Assembly: GCA_003169835.1 (NCBI GenBank)
Contig: PNAI01000017.1
Coordinates: 6,166-66,246, forward strand
Source of the DNA: Hyphomicrobiales bacterium
GTDB lineage: Bacteria > Pseudomonadota > Alphaproteobacteria > Rhizobiales > Xanthobacteraceae
Length of the DNA: 60,081 nt
Direction of reading: 5' to 3'
Within the stretch, counting starts at the first letter, position 1, and each line of letters starts with the position of its first letter. Shown here piece by piece: positions 18,894 through 27,896 of the stretch. Under the pieces are notes generated by a model. That model was not told the DNA's origin. It worked only from the letters and a program-made list of their open reading frames with translations, and did no database searches. Position numbers and translations under genes: made by a program.

Positions 18894-21800
18894 TCACGAG
18901 AGGGTGAGGCTTTTCAGCGCTGCGTCCAGCGCATCGGCGGGAATCTCCATCAATTGAGGCGTTTCGGTCCAGACCAGCGCTGCGCCCACGGTCCGGCCGG
19001 GGTAAAGGCGCATGAGCACGGCGCGGTAGAGCGCAAGCTGCCGGAGGTAATCCGGATGGTATTTTTTTGCGTCATCGAGGTTGCGCGGGGCCGGATGGTT
19101 GGTCTTGTAGTCGGCAATGAGAACGGCATCCGGCATGACCACGAGCCGGTCCACCTGGCCCGCAATCATTCGGTTGCCGACGCGACCTGCAATCGGCAAC
19201 TCGGCGCGGCTTCCCGGCGCGAACAGGGCCGCAAAGCGCGGATCGTCGAGCACCGCCAGCACTTGCGCTGAAATTTCGACGCTCTCCGCTTCGCTCAAAT
19301 CTTCGGTTCGCTGCGCGCATGCAAGATATCGTTTTGCGGCTTCGGCGCGGCGCCCGGGCGCAATGTCCGGCAAAGATTGCATCAGCCGATGCACGAGAGT
19401 TCCGCGCCGCAGCGCCTGCGCTTGTGCATCGCCACCTCCGGCACGGTGGATTGCCGGCTCCTCGTTGGTGTCCGATGGAGAAATCACCTTTGGCTTTGAC
19501 AGGGCCTGCGGCGCATCTTGCTTCAGCCACGCATGCAGCACGATTTGTTTATGCTCGCGATGCGGCACGCTTTCCGGCTTGGCGGGCTCCTCTGCCGTCT
19601 TGCGATAGCGCCACACATTTCCATCGCCATCGTCGGCCGCTTCTTCCACGAGCTGCATTTTGAGTGCGTCGTGCACGAGATCGTACCAGCATCCCTGCGG
19701 ACGCCCGCGCTCGCCCTCGGCGCCGCAGACGATCAGCCGCTCGGCGGCGCGCGTCATCGCGACGTATAACAGCCGGCGATATTCGTCGCGTGCCGCCTCG
19801 CGCGCAAACGCTCGTGCCGCGCCCATCGCGCCGACATCGGCGCTCTCGGGGCCGGCCCAGACCAGCCGGTCGGGCGTGCCGGGCGCGGCCTGTTCCGCCG
19901 GCAATGCGAGCAATCGCGGCGGATGCCAGCCTTCCGGCGGCGTTGTGGTGTCGGCGAGGATCACGATGCGCGCCTCCAGCCCCTTAGCGCTATGCACCGT
20001 CATCACGCGCACTTCGTCGCGCTTGATCTCCATGTCGCGTTTGATGTTCGCGCGCGCCGCGCGTAGCCACGCGACGAAGCCCTGCAGCGACGGCGTTTCG
20101 CCGCGCTCGTAGTCAAGCGTGAGATTGAGAAACTCATCGAGCGCGTCGGCGGCCTCGTTGCCGAGCCGCGCCAGCATGCGCTTGCGTCCATCTTCGGCAT
20201 TGAGCAATCGCGCGTAGAAGGCAAACGGCGTCTCGGTTCGCGCCAAGTCCGCGAGATGCCTCAAACTTTCTTCGGCTTGCGCAAACAGCAGATCGTCACC
20301 CGCCTTAGCCGCGAGCGCTTCGCGTAATGTGCCGGCGCGCTTCCACGTGAGGCGAAACAATTGCTCCTCATCGAGACCGAACAGCGGGCTCTTGAGCACG
20401 GTCGCGAGCGCGAGATCGTCGTTGGGCAGCAGCAATGCGTCGGCCAGCGCGATCAGATCCATGACCGCAATATGTTCGGTCAGCACCATCCGATCGGCCC
20501 CCGCCACCGCGATACCGGCGTCTTTAAGGGCGCGGATGATGGCCTCGAACAATGGCCCGCGCCGCCGCACCAGCACGAGCACTTCACCCGGCCGCGTGCC
20601 CGCGCGTTGCCAGACCTGGACATTCTTTGCGATCTTGCGTGCAAGCCGAACCTGCGGGCTGGTCTGCGTGAGCTCATCGAACGGCACATCCCAGCCCTCG
20701 ATCTCGCGCTTTTCCTCCGGCGTGACCAGCGGCCAGATCTCGACCAGCCCGGGCGCGACATTTTCCAGCGCGATATGTGGCGGCACACCGTCCGCGTCGC
20801 TGGTCACGCTCGCGAAGATGTCGCGCGCGCGAAACACGTCGTCGACCGCGTCAAGCACGTTCGCGCCCGAGCGGAACGAGTGTTTGAATTCGCTGTAGAC
20901 GAACTCGCCTTGGCTCTCGCGATACGCGCGCTCAAAGTGCCGCCGCATCTCGGCGAATTTGAGCGGCGCTGCGCCCTGAAACGAAAAAATCGATTGCTTC
21001 TCGTCGCCCACGGCGAAGATCGTTCGCTTGACGAGGTCTCGCGCGCCCGCGCCGGCGGTGAATTCGCCCACCAGCCGGCTGATGATCTCCCACTGCTTGG
21101 GACTGGTATCCTGCGCCTCGTCAATCAGCACGTGGTAGATGCCGCGGTCGAGCTTGTAATGCACCCAGGCTGCCGACGTGGTCGAAAGCAAAGCCAGCGT
21201 CTTGTCGATCAGGTCGTCGTAGTCGAGCAAACCGCGGCGGTCTTTTTCGGTGCGGTAGCGCTCGATAATCTCGGCTGAGATGGTGACGAGCGCCGCAGTG
21301 CGGTCGCGCACCGCGATGGCGCGCTTGCGATCGATGAGAGCGCAGACGCGTTCCTGCTCGGCCACAAGTTGCGCGAACAAGGCCGGATACTTGGTCTGCA
21401 TCGCTTTGGTGATGATGCTTTTTCGCGGCGACCGCTCCCTGGTGCAGAAAATGTCGAGATAAACCTCACCGCGTTCGGCGCTGGCGAGCTTTGCAAGCGA
21501 TGCAAATCGCGCGCTATGCTCTTGATCGGTTTTGGAACCTTCCGCGAGCGCTCCAGCATACGTTGCCCATTCGGACGGCTTGATCAGCGCCGCGCCAAAG
21601 AGATCGGCCTCGGCTTTTTCCTCGCTGTCCGCTTGATCGATCCCAAGCGCCGTCGAAAGCTGCGCGATTGCGGCGTCCACGCCACCGGCCGCATCGACCC
21701 ATGCCTTGAGCTTGTCGCGCGCGTTGATCGCGTCGCCCAATAGATCGCGGAATGTCTGGTCGGCCGCGGACGCAATGGCCGTCGCCAGCGCGCGCCCGCG

Positions 21801-22334
21801 TGCGCTGTCCGGCTTGTCTGCCGCCTCGAGAAGGACTTTTAGGCAAAGCGCGTCGAGCAATTGCCGTTCGGTCGCTTCGTCGAGCACCGAAAAGCGCGCC
21901 GCAACCTTGGCCTCGAACGGAAACAGATGCAGCAGATGCGCACAGAAGGCGTGGATGGTCTGCACCTTCAAGCCGCCCGGAGTCTCAAGCGCGCGTGCGA
22001 ACAATTGCCTCGCGCGGGCGCGCAACGCGTCGTCGATCGTGCGAACTCCGATCTCCTTCATCGCCTTATCGAGCGCGCGATCGTCCAGCGCGGTCCAAGC
22101 CGCGAGCCGCTCGAACACGCGGTTCGCCATGTTCGCCGCCGCGGCCTTGGTGAACGTGATGCACAGGATGCGTGCAGGTTCGACGCCACTCAGCAACAGC
22201 CGGATCACGCGTTGGGCAAGAACATGCGTCTTGCCGGAGCCGGCATTGGCCGCAACCCAGGCGGAAACATCCGGATCGGACGCCGCGACTTGCACGTCGC
22301 GCACAACGTCGGGGATTTTGCGCGGCGCGTTCAT
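18894..22334 (-). CDS. addA: Double-strand break repair helicase-nuclease AddA
   Basis: Helicase-nuclease subunit of AddAB, which resects broken DNA ends for RecA loading (the alphaproteobacterial counterpart of RecBCD). The 1,146-residue protein has a UvrD-type ATPase with P-loop ANAGSGKTHVL (residues 29-39), the Walker B block VLIDEAQDTSPKQWEI, helicase motifs QSIFSFQGA and VMTVHSAKGLEA, and a C-terminal RecB-family nuclease domain with VLIADYKTNHPAP. The ATG at 22334 overlaps the end of addB by four bases (ATGA), a sign of coupling; 29 extra in-frame codons upstream are unconserved and rich in arginine. Confidence 0.95.
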   Translation of the reverse strand: MNAPRKIPDVVRDVQVAASDPDVSAWVAANAGSGKTHVLAQRVIRLLLSGVEPARILCITFTKAAAANMANRVFERLAAWTALDDRALDKAMKEIGVRTIDDALRARARQLFARALETPGGLKVQTIHAFCAHLLHLFPFEAKVAARFSVLDEATERQLLDALCLKVLLEAADKPDSARGRALATAIASAADQTFRDLLGDAINARDKLKAWVDAAGGVDAAIAQLSTALGIDQADSEEKAEADLFGAALIKPSEWATYAGALAEGSKTDQEHSARFASLAKLASAERGEVYLDIFCTRERSPRKSIITKAMQTKYPALFAQLVAEQERVCALIDRKRAIAVRDRTAALVTISAEIIERYRTEKDRRGLLDYDDLIDKTLALLSTTSAAWVHYKLDRGIYHVLIDEAQDTSPKQWEIISRLVGEFTAGAGARDLVKRTIFAVGDEKQSIFSFQGAAPLKFAEMRRHFERAYRESQGEFVYSEFKHSFRSGANVLDAVDDVFRARDIFASVTSDADGVPPHIALENVAPGLVEIWPLVTPEEKREIEGWDVPFDELTQTSPQVRLARKIAKNVQVWQRAGTRPGEVLVLVRRRGPLFEAIIRALKDAGIAVAGADRMVLTEHIAVMDLIALADALLLPNDDLALATVLKSPLFGLDEEQLFRLTWKRAGTLREALAAKAGDDLLFAQAEESLRHLADLARTETPFAFYARLLNAEDGRKRMLARLGNEAADALDEFLNLTLDYERGETPSLQGFVAWLRAARANIKRDMEIKRDEVRVMTVHSAKGLEARIVILADTTTPPEGWHPPRLLALPAEQAAPGTPDRLVWAGPESADVGAMGAARAFAREAARDEYRRLLYVAMTRAAERLIVCGAEGERGRPQGCWYDLVHDALKMQLVEEAADDGDGNVWRYRKTAEEPAKPESVPHREHKQIVLHAWLKQDAPQALSKPKVISPSDTNEEPAIHRAGGGDAQAQALRRGTLVHRLMQSLPDIAPGRRAEAAKRYLACAQRTEDLSEAESVEISAQVLAVLDDPRFAALFAPGSRAELPIAGRVGNRMIAGQVDRLVVMPDAVLIADYKTNHPAPRNLDDAKKYHPDYLRQLALYRAVLMRLYPGRTVGAALVWTETPQLMEIPADALDAALKSLTLS

Positions 22335-25300
22335 TCGCCGCCTCCGTCGTCCCCGCCGCCGCTGAGCGACCATTCCTTCACGCGCGCGAGATGATCGTAG
22401 TCGCCGTAGTGCGTCTTCCACATCGGATGCACGAGCGAAAGGTAAGGCGTCGTCTCCAGCGCGAATTTAGCGGCCACCCCGGTGAGGCGTTTAAGTGCCT
22501 TGTCGGCTTGGCTGTCGGGCGTCGTGCCGTCCTTGAATTCGATCGGGTCGTCCTTGCCGCCAAGTTGGCCGCCGCGCAGCGCGACGTATGTGAGTTCGGT
22601 GACCGATGCGCTGGCAGCGATGTCCTTGAAGCCCCCGCCTTTTAAGATCGCGGCTTCCAGCGTGAGCTGCGGCGACAATCCGGTGCGCACCTGCTTTTCG
22701 CTCGGCGTCTGCCCGGTCTTGTAGTCGAGGATGGCGTAGCTGCCATCCTTGCGCTGCTCGATGCGGTCGGCGCGCGCGGTCAGCGTAAAAATGTTGGCAC
22801 CCAACGGAATGTCGAGCCGGCCGCCGATCTCCGCGTGCAGCTTCGCGATGCCACCGCGCCGCTTTTGCTCGAAGCCCGCAAACCATTGCGCGATGCGCTG
22901 GAAACGCGGCCACCAGAATGCGCGCGCCTCCGGATAGTCGGCCAGCGCTGCGAATTGCCGTTCGCCGATCGCGATCAACGCGGCAACCGGATCGGGCGGC
23001 AATTCGTTGGCGTATTTTTGTGTGAATGCGCCGACCGCCGCATGAATGACGGTGCCGCGATCGGCAGCCCCCGGCGGCGTGTCGATCGGATCGAGCGGGA
23101 CGAGGCGCAAAATATGCTTGGCGTAGATCGTGTAGGGATCGCGCAGCCAGTGCTCGATCTCGGTGACGCTCAGTTGTATCGGCCGCGCGGCGAGCGGCGG
23201 CGTGGGTTTCGGACGATCGATGGATATGACTTTCGCAGGGCGATCGAGCGCGCGCACAAGCGCAAGATATTGTTCGCCACGTTGGCGCGCAGCCTGCCAT
23301 CGTTCAGCACCCGAAACCGCCGCCAGCCGCTGCACAAATCGCGACGCGACCGTAGGCGCACCGTCGCGTTTGCCCGCACGCATCAGGATCACCTCGCGCT
23401 GTCCCAGCGCCTGGGCAAAATCATGCGCCGAAAGTCCGATGCGGCGCTCCGGCAGATCGAGCCCAAGCGCATGGCGCATCGGCCGGCTGAGCCACGGATC
23501 GACACGCGTCTCTGGCGGCCAGACGCCTTCGACCAGGCCGCCGAGCACCATGCGGTCGACGGATTGTAGCCGCGCCTCCAGCGGGCCAAAAATGCGCACG
23601 CGTACATTCTTTTGCGGCCGCCGCACCGCTGGACTTGCGATAGCGGTATGAAACAGTTCGGAATAATCGGACGGCCGCACGGCAACGCGGCCGAACTCCA
23701 CAATATCCTCGAACGCTTGCGCCAGCGGTTCGCGATCGTTGTCGAAAAATATTGTGCTGACGCCATCGCTAATTGTGCTCAAGGCCGTAATGACATCTCG
23801 ATGGCGCGCAGCAATTGTGGAAAACGGCAAGAGATTTGTGCCTAACGCCTCCAGCGGCGCGATCGCGGCTTGCAATCGCGCGATGACATCGGCTGCGGCG
23901 TCGAGCCCGGAATCCGTAAGCGCGGCACGCGGATCGGAATGATGTAGCGCGGAAAGTTCTTTGCGGCGGAATTTCTTAAGTTCTGCGCGAAAGCTTGCGA
24001 ACGCATGTGCCAGCGCGGCGCTCCCCGGCTTGGGACGCGGCCCGCGCAAGATTGCAAGCTCGAGCGCAGAGATCGCGTGCGCGTGCCCTCCTTCGCTCGC
24101 CCCAAGCCGAAACATCTGATGCTTGAGCAGCGCGAGCAGCGTCACCGGCTCCAGTCCGTCCAACGCGGCCTCGGCGGCAAGCCGTGCGAACACACCGGCC
24201 GGCGTATCGGCGAGTGAATCGCCGCCGGAATCGTCCACGTCCACATTCCAGCGTTGCAACGATGCAAGCACCCGGCGTGCGAGCGCGCGGTCGGGCGTCA
24301 CCAGCGCTGCGGTCTTGCCGGGCTCCTCCATCGCCTCGCGCAGCACGACGGCGATCGCAAGCGCCTCTTCCTCGGCGTTGCCGGCCTCGATCATCGCAAG
24401 CCCGTCAACGGCTGCGTCGGCGTGTGCCGCAAAACCGTACGCCGCCACCCGCTCCGGCCAGCGCTCGGTCGCGGCCGCGGGCCGCAATGTCTCAGACACG
24501 AGCAGCTCGCGGCCGTGCTTTTTGGCCGGCGCAAGCTCGCGCACATCGTCGCGGCCGATGCCGATGCGGTGGAGCAACGCTTGCATCGCGAATTGCGGGT
24601 GGCCGGGCGATGCGCTGCCGCCTTTGCCGTCGCCCGCGATCATGTCCCACGCGTCGTCGTCGAGATGAGTATCGAGCCCGGGCAGCACCACCGCGCCGTT
24701 GGGAAGTTTCGCGATCGTCTCAAGCAGCGCAGCCGTCGACGGCATCGAGCCGGTGGAACCCGCCGCGATCACTGGCCCATCCGTCATGATCGCGAGCCGC
24801 GCGCGCTCAGCCTCAATCAGCTTATCGCGCCGCTCTGCCGGTTCGATCTTGCCGCGTTCGGCGAGGTGTGCAGGCCACGCCTCGCGCGCGATTTTCAAGA
24901 ATTTCAGCGTCAGCTGCCAGTATTCGTCCAGATCGTCAGGAACCAGCCCATCGAGCGCGTCCCACGGCACTTGCCGCGTGGTCATGTCGTCCATGAGGCG
25001 CGCCAGATCGTCGGCGAGCGCAAGCGCCGCCGCAGGACTGTGCGCGACGAAGGAGACGCCACTCTCGCCGCGCATTTCCTTCGAGTTCGCCCATTTGAGC
25101 ACCAGCTCGGCCAGCGAAATCCTGCGTTCGAACCCCTCGAGCGCCTCGGGCAATTCGAGCGCGGTATTGGCCAGCGCCCCGGTCGCCATTTCTGCAAAGA
25201 TGATCTCGTCTTCGTCCACATCGCCGATGGCGACGATGCGCGGCATGATCGCAACGTCTTTGCCGATGGCCTCGAGAAACGCTTCGCGCGCCATCCGGCA

Positions 25301-25459
25301 CGCCCGCCGCGTCGGCAGATAGAGCGTTGCGCTGGCGAGCGAGAGCGGATCGTGCGTGGCGCAAAAGCCGGGCACCACGCGGCCTTCCGCTAGCTCTCTA
25401 ATCAGAGTCGGCAGGAACGGCACCGAGGCCGGAATGGTGAACACGCGAGGATTGGCCAT
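22331..25459 (-). CDS. addB: Double-strand break repair nuclease subunit AddB
   Basis: Partner of AddA; contributes an inactivated helicase-like core and a second nuclease domain. The 1,042-residue protein begins MANPRVFTIPASVPFLPTLI, typical of the alphaproteobacterial AddB. Near the N-terminus LYLPTRRACRMAREAFLE stands where a helicase P-loop would be. The C-terminus has a RecB-like nuclease fold with AILDYKTGQTPS and a preceding LSVTEIEHWLRDPYTIYAKH. Proteins of this branch lack the clear iron-sulfur cysteines of Firmicute AddB. Coupled to addA by a 4-bp overlap. Confidence 0.93.
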   Translation of the reverse strand: MANPRVFTIPASVPFLPTLIRELAEGRVVPGFCATHDPLSLASATLYLPTRRACRMAREAFLEAIGKDVAIMPRIVAIGDVDEDEIIFAEMATGALANTALELPEALEGFERRISLAELVLKWANSKEMRGESGVSFVAHSPAAALALADDLARLMDDMTTRQVPWDALDGLVPDDLDEYWQLTLKFLKIAREAWPAHLAERGKIEPAERRDKLIEAERARLAIMTDGPVIAAGSTGSMPSTAALLETIAKLPNGAVVLPGLDTHLDDDAWDMIAGDGKGGSASPGHPQFAMQALLHRIGIGRDDVRELAPAKKHGRELLVSETLRPAAATERWPERVAAYGFAAHADAAVDGLAMIEAGNAEEEALAIAVVLREAMEEPGKTAALVTPDRALARRVLASLQRWNVDVDDSGGDSLADTPAGVFARLAAEAALDGLEPVTLLALLKHQMFRLGASEGGHAHAISALELAILRGPRPKPGSAALAHAFASFRAELKKFRRKELSALHHSDPRAALTDSGLDAAADVIARLQAAIAPLEALGTNLLPFSTIAARHRDVITALSTISDGVSTIFFDNDREPLAQAFEDIVEFGRVAVRPSDYSELFHTAIASPAVRRPQKNVRVRIFGPLEARLQSVDRMVLGGLVEGVWPPETRVDPWLSRPMRHALGLDLPERRIGLSAHDFAQALGQREVILMRAGKRDGAPTVASRFVQRLAAVSGAERWQAARQRGEQYLALVRALDRPAKVISIDRPKPTPPLAARPIQLSVTEIEHWLRDPYTIYAKHILRLVPLDPIDTPPGAADRGTVIHAAVGAFTQKYANELPPDPVAALIAIGERQFAALADYPEARAFWWPRFQRIAQWFAGFEQKRRGGIAKLHAEIGGRLDIPLGANIFTLTARADRIEQRKDGSYAILDYKTGQTPSEKQVRTGLSPQLTLEAAILKGGGFKDIAASASVTELTYVALRGGQLGGKDDPIEFKDGTTPDSQADKALKRLTGVAAKFALETTPYLSLVHPMWKTHYGDYDHLARVKEWSLSGGGDDGGGE

Positions 25460-25538
25460 GCCGAATCATACACAGCTTTAGCTGGTTGCGCGCCGGAATG
25501 CTGAAGCGCGCGGCTTCAAAATAATAATAATGATGTAA

Positions 25539-26279
25539 TCACACCGCGCTGGTTTTGATCGCGGCCTCGGCCAGAGCAATAGCTTCCGGTGTGCCCACAT
25601 GCATCCACACACCTTCGAGCCGCACCCCATACAGCCGTCCGGTATTCTGCGCCTGGTCGAACAGGCGTGTGAGCGAAAAGGCGCCTTCCGGCGCGCCCTT
25701 GAACAGCTCAGGCGTCAAGATCGCGGCGCCGGCATAGACAAAGGGCGCGACTGCGCGCTCGGCGCGCCGCTCCAGCCGTCCGTCGGGCCGCATGAGGAAA
25801 TCGCCTCGCCCGGAATAGCCGATGCTGGTGGTCACAGGTGCCAGCAGCAGCAGCGCGTCCATGTCCGCCGCATCGAAGCGTTCAGTGAGCCGTTCGAGAT
25901 TGGGTTTTACGCCATCGATCCAGATTGTATCGGAGTTGACGTGAAAGAACGGCTCGTGACCGATTTTATCGAGCGCCTTCACCACGCCGCCGCCGGTATC
26001 GAGCAGCCTTTCGCGCTCGTCGGATATGACGATCCGCGGCTTTTTGCGGCCGGCCAGATGCCGTTCGATCTGATCGGCGAGGTAATGAACGTTGACCACG
26101 GTGCGCTCGACGCCGGCCTCAGCAAGCCGATCCAGCACATGATCGAGCAGCGCCTTGCCGTCGACCGCGATTAGCGGCTTCGGCATGCGCAATGTGAGCG
26201 GCTGCATGCGCTCGCCCTTGCCTGCGGCGAGCACCATTGCGGTGCGCGGAGCGGATCTGGTGTGCGGTTGCTTCGTCAT
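25539..26279 (-). CDS. murU: N-acetylmuramate alpha-1-phosphate uridylyltransferase (MurU-like)
   Basis: Transfers UMP to MurNAc-1-phosphate, returning recycled cell-wall sugar to UDP-MurNAc and bypassing de novo synthesis. The 246-residue nucleotidyltransferase has AMVLAAGKGERMQPLTLRMPKPLI with the signature LAAGxGxRMxPLT (this is the MurU/RmlA-type pattern), then LAEAGVERTVVNVHYLAD and FHVNSDTIWIDG with the metal-binding Asp. ATG 26279 gives the family-like N-terminus. It lies 20 bp behind the tsaE/amgK fusion, matching the amgK-murU pair of Pseudomonas putida, which supports this assignment over other sugar nucleotidyltransferases. Confidence 0.87.
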   Translation of the reverse strand: MTKQPHTRSAPRTAMVLAAGKGERMQPLTLRMPKPLIAVDGKALLDHVLDRLAEAGVERTVVNVHYLADQIERHLAGRKKPRIVISDERERLLDTGGGVVKALDKIGHEPFFHVNSDTIWIDGVKPNLERLTERFDAADMDALLLLAPVTTSIGYSGRGDFLMRPDGRLERRAERAVAPFVYAGAAILTPELFKGAPEGAFSLTRLFDQAQNTGRLYGVRLEGVWMHVGTPEAIALAEAAIKTSAV

Positions 26280-26299
26280 GTGGATTGCCGTCGAACGGC

Positions 26300-27835
26300 T
26301 CACTCTTTCCACGCCGGAACTCTGGCGCCGTACCAGGTCTTGAGCTGAGAGAGCGAAGGATGCGCCAGCGCGCGCTGCAGATATCGCCATACCCGTGGCA
26401 TGTGACGCAAATATTGCGGCTTGCCGTCGCGGCGCTCCAGGCGCGCAAAAATCCCAAGGATTTTCGATGCGCGCTGGGCCGCGAGCGTGGAATAGAGCGC
26501 GATGAATGCGGGTGCCTTGAACTCGTCGTCGATCTCGCTGCGGCTGCGCACGTATTGCCCAAGCAGCGAGATTTCCATCGCGTCAGGCACGTCCACGCGC
26601 GCGTCTTGCAGCAGCGAAGCCAGATCGTAGGCCGGCGGTCCCATCACTGCATCTTGGAAATCGAGCAGGCCGACCCGGCTCAGGTCTTTTCGCTCGGGCA
26701 GCCAGATCAGATTGGGAGAGTGATAGTCGCGCAGCACCCAGGTGGGTTTGGCCTCGACCGCCGGCTGCAGCGCCTTGCGCCAGAGCGCGACGAAGTTCTT
26801 GCGCATGTCCGGCGTCACCTCGGCGCCCATCCGCGGCAGATACCAGTCGAGCAGCAGCTCCACTTCGATGAGGAAGGCATCCATGTCGTAGCGCGGCAGT
26901 TTGTATTCGACGTGCGGAGAGACCGCCAGCGAGTCCGAGAGCTGATAGCGGTGCAGCGCCACCAATACATCGACCGCCGCGCGATAGCGCTCCTTGATCG
27001 GCGCCGGCGGATCGCCTGCGGCCACGATCTCCGGGCCGAGGTCCTCGATCAGCAGCAGACCTTGCGCGAGCTCGGCATCGAGCACCTGCGGCGCCGACAG
27101 GCCGATCTGGCGCAGTCCGTTCGACATCGCAACAAACGGTTTGACGTCCTCGGCGAGATGCGCGATCGCGCTGTAGGGCTTGCCGTTGCGCACCGGGGGA
27201 CCGTCGGGCCGGCGCGGAGAGATCATCAGAATGGCGTGCTTGTCTGCAAGCGAAAGCCGCTCGTAGATGCGGCTCGAGGCATCGCCCTGGATGCGCCAGC
27301 GCGCGGCTTCCGCGAACGCGGTCGTATCGAGGAAACGGCGCACCGCCACGATGCGCTCCGCACGCTGCGAAAACGAGCCGTGGCCTGTCACCCGCACGTT
27401 GCGAAACTCGATGCCGTGTTGCGGCGAAAACGTGAATGCGATGTCGAGCCGGTCCGGCGGCAATAGACCCGCCGCCCGGTCAGGCCATTCCAGCAGCACC
27501 ACGGCCTCCTGGGGCAGGTCGTCGAATCCGAGCTCGGTGAGTTCGCCCGGGCCGTCCAGCCGGAACAGATCGGCGTGCACCACCGGAAATCGCGGCAGAT
27601 CGTAGGTCTGCATCAGGGTGAAGGTCGGGCTTGGCACCGCGATCGTCTGGTCCGCCGCCAGATGCCGGATGAGCGCGCGCGCGAGTGTGGTTTTGCCTGC
27701 ACCGAGATCGCCCGACAGCGTCACCAGATCGCCCGGTTCGAGCACCGTCGCGAGATCGCGCATGAACTTGTGCATCGCCGGCTCGTTCGCCAGCGTCAAC
27801 GAAAAGCTCGATGGGACGGCCGCGGTTTGGAGCAT
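26300..27835 (-). CDS. Fusion of TsaE (t6A ATPase subunit) and AmgK-like MurNAc/GlcNAc kinase
   Basis: Two domains in one 511-residue protein. Residues 1-150 are TsaE, the ATPase partner of TsaD/TsaB in N6-threonylcarbamoyladenosine tRNA modification: P-loop SGDLGAGKTT (41-50), HADLFRL (87-93) and LLEWPDR (114-120). Residues about 165-511 are an aminoglycoside-phosphotransferase-type kinase with RDYHSPNL (369-376) and LDFQDA (391-396), fitting AmgK, which phosphorylates anhydro- or free MurNAc and GlcNAc at the anomeric position. The fusion is recurrent in Hyphomicrobiales. murU follows, giving the second recycling step, and divL precedes it by 61 bp. Confidence 0.92.
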   Translation of the reverse strand: MLQTAAVPSSFSLTLANEPAMHKFMRDLATVLEPGDLVTLSGDLGAGKTTLARALIRHLAADQTIAVPSPTFTLMQTYDLPRFPVVHADLFRLDGPGELTELGFDDLPQEAVVLLEWPDRAAGLLPPDRLDIAFTFSPQHGIEFRNVRVTGHGSFSQRAERIVAVRRFLDTTAFAEAARWRIQGDASSRIYERLSLADKHAILMISPRRPDGPPVRNGKPYSAIAHLAEDVKPFVAMSNGLRQIGLSAPQVLDAELAQGLLLIEDLGPEIVAAGDPPAPIKERYRAAVDVLVALHRYQLSDSLAVSPHVEYKLPRYDMDAFLIEVELLLDWYLPRMGAEVTPDMRKNFVALWRKALQPAVEAKPTWVLRDYHSPNLIWLPERKDLSRVGLLDFQDAVMGPPAYDLASLLQDARVDVPDAMEISLLGQYVRSRSEIDDEFKAPAFIALYSTLAAQRASKILGIFARLERRDGKPQYLRHMPRVWRYLQRALAHPSLSQLKTWYGARVPAWKE

Positions 27836-27896
27836 CGGTTCTTGCCTGCTCCTTATTTGTCACGCCCAACCGCCGCAGGCAACGACAAGAAAGTGA

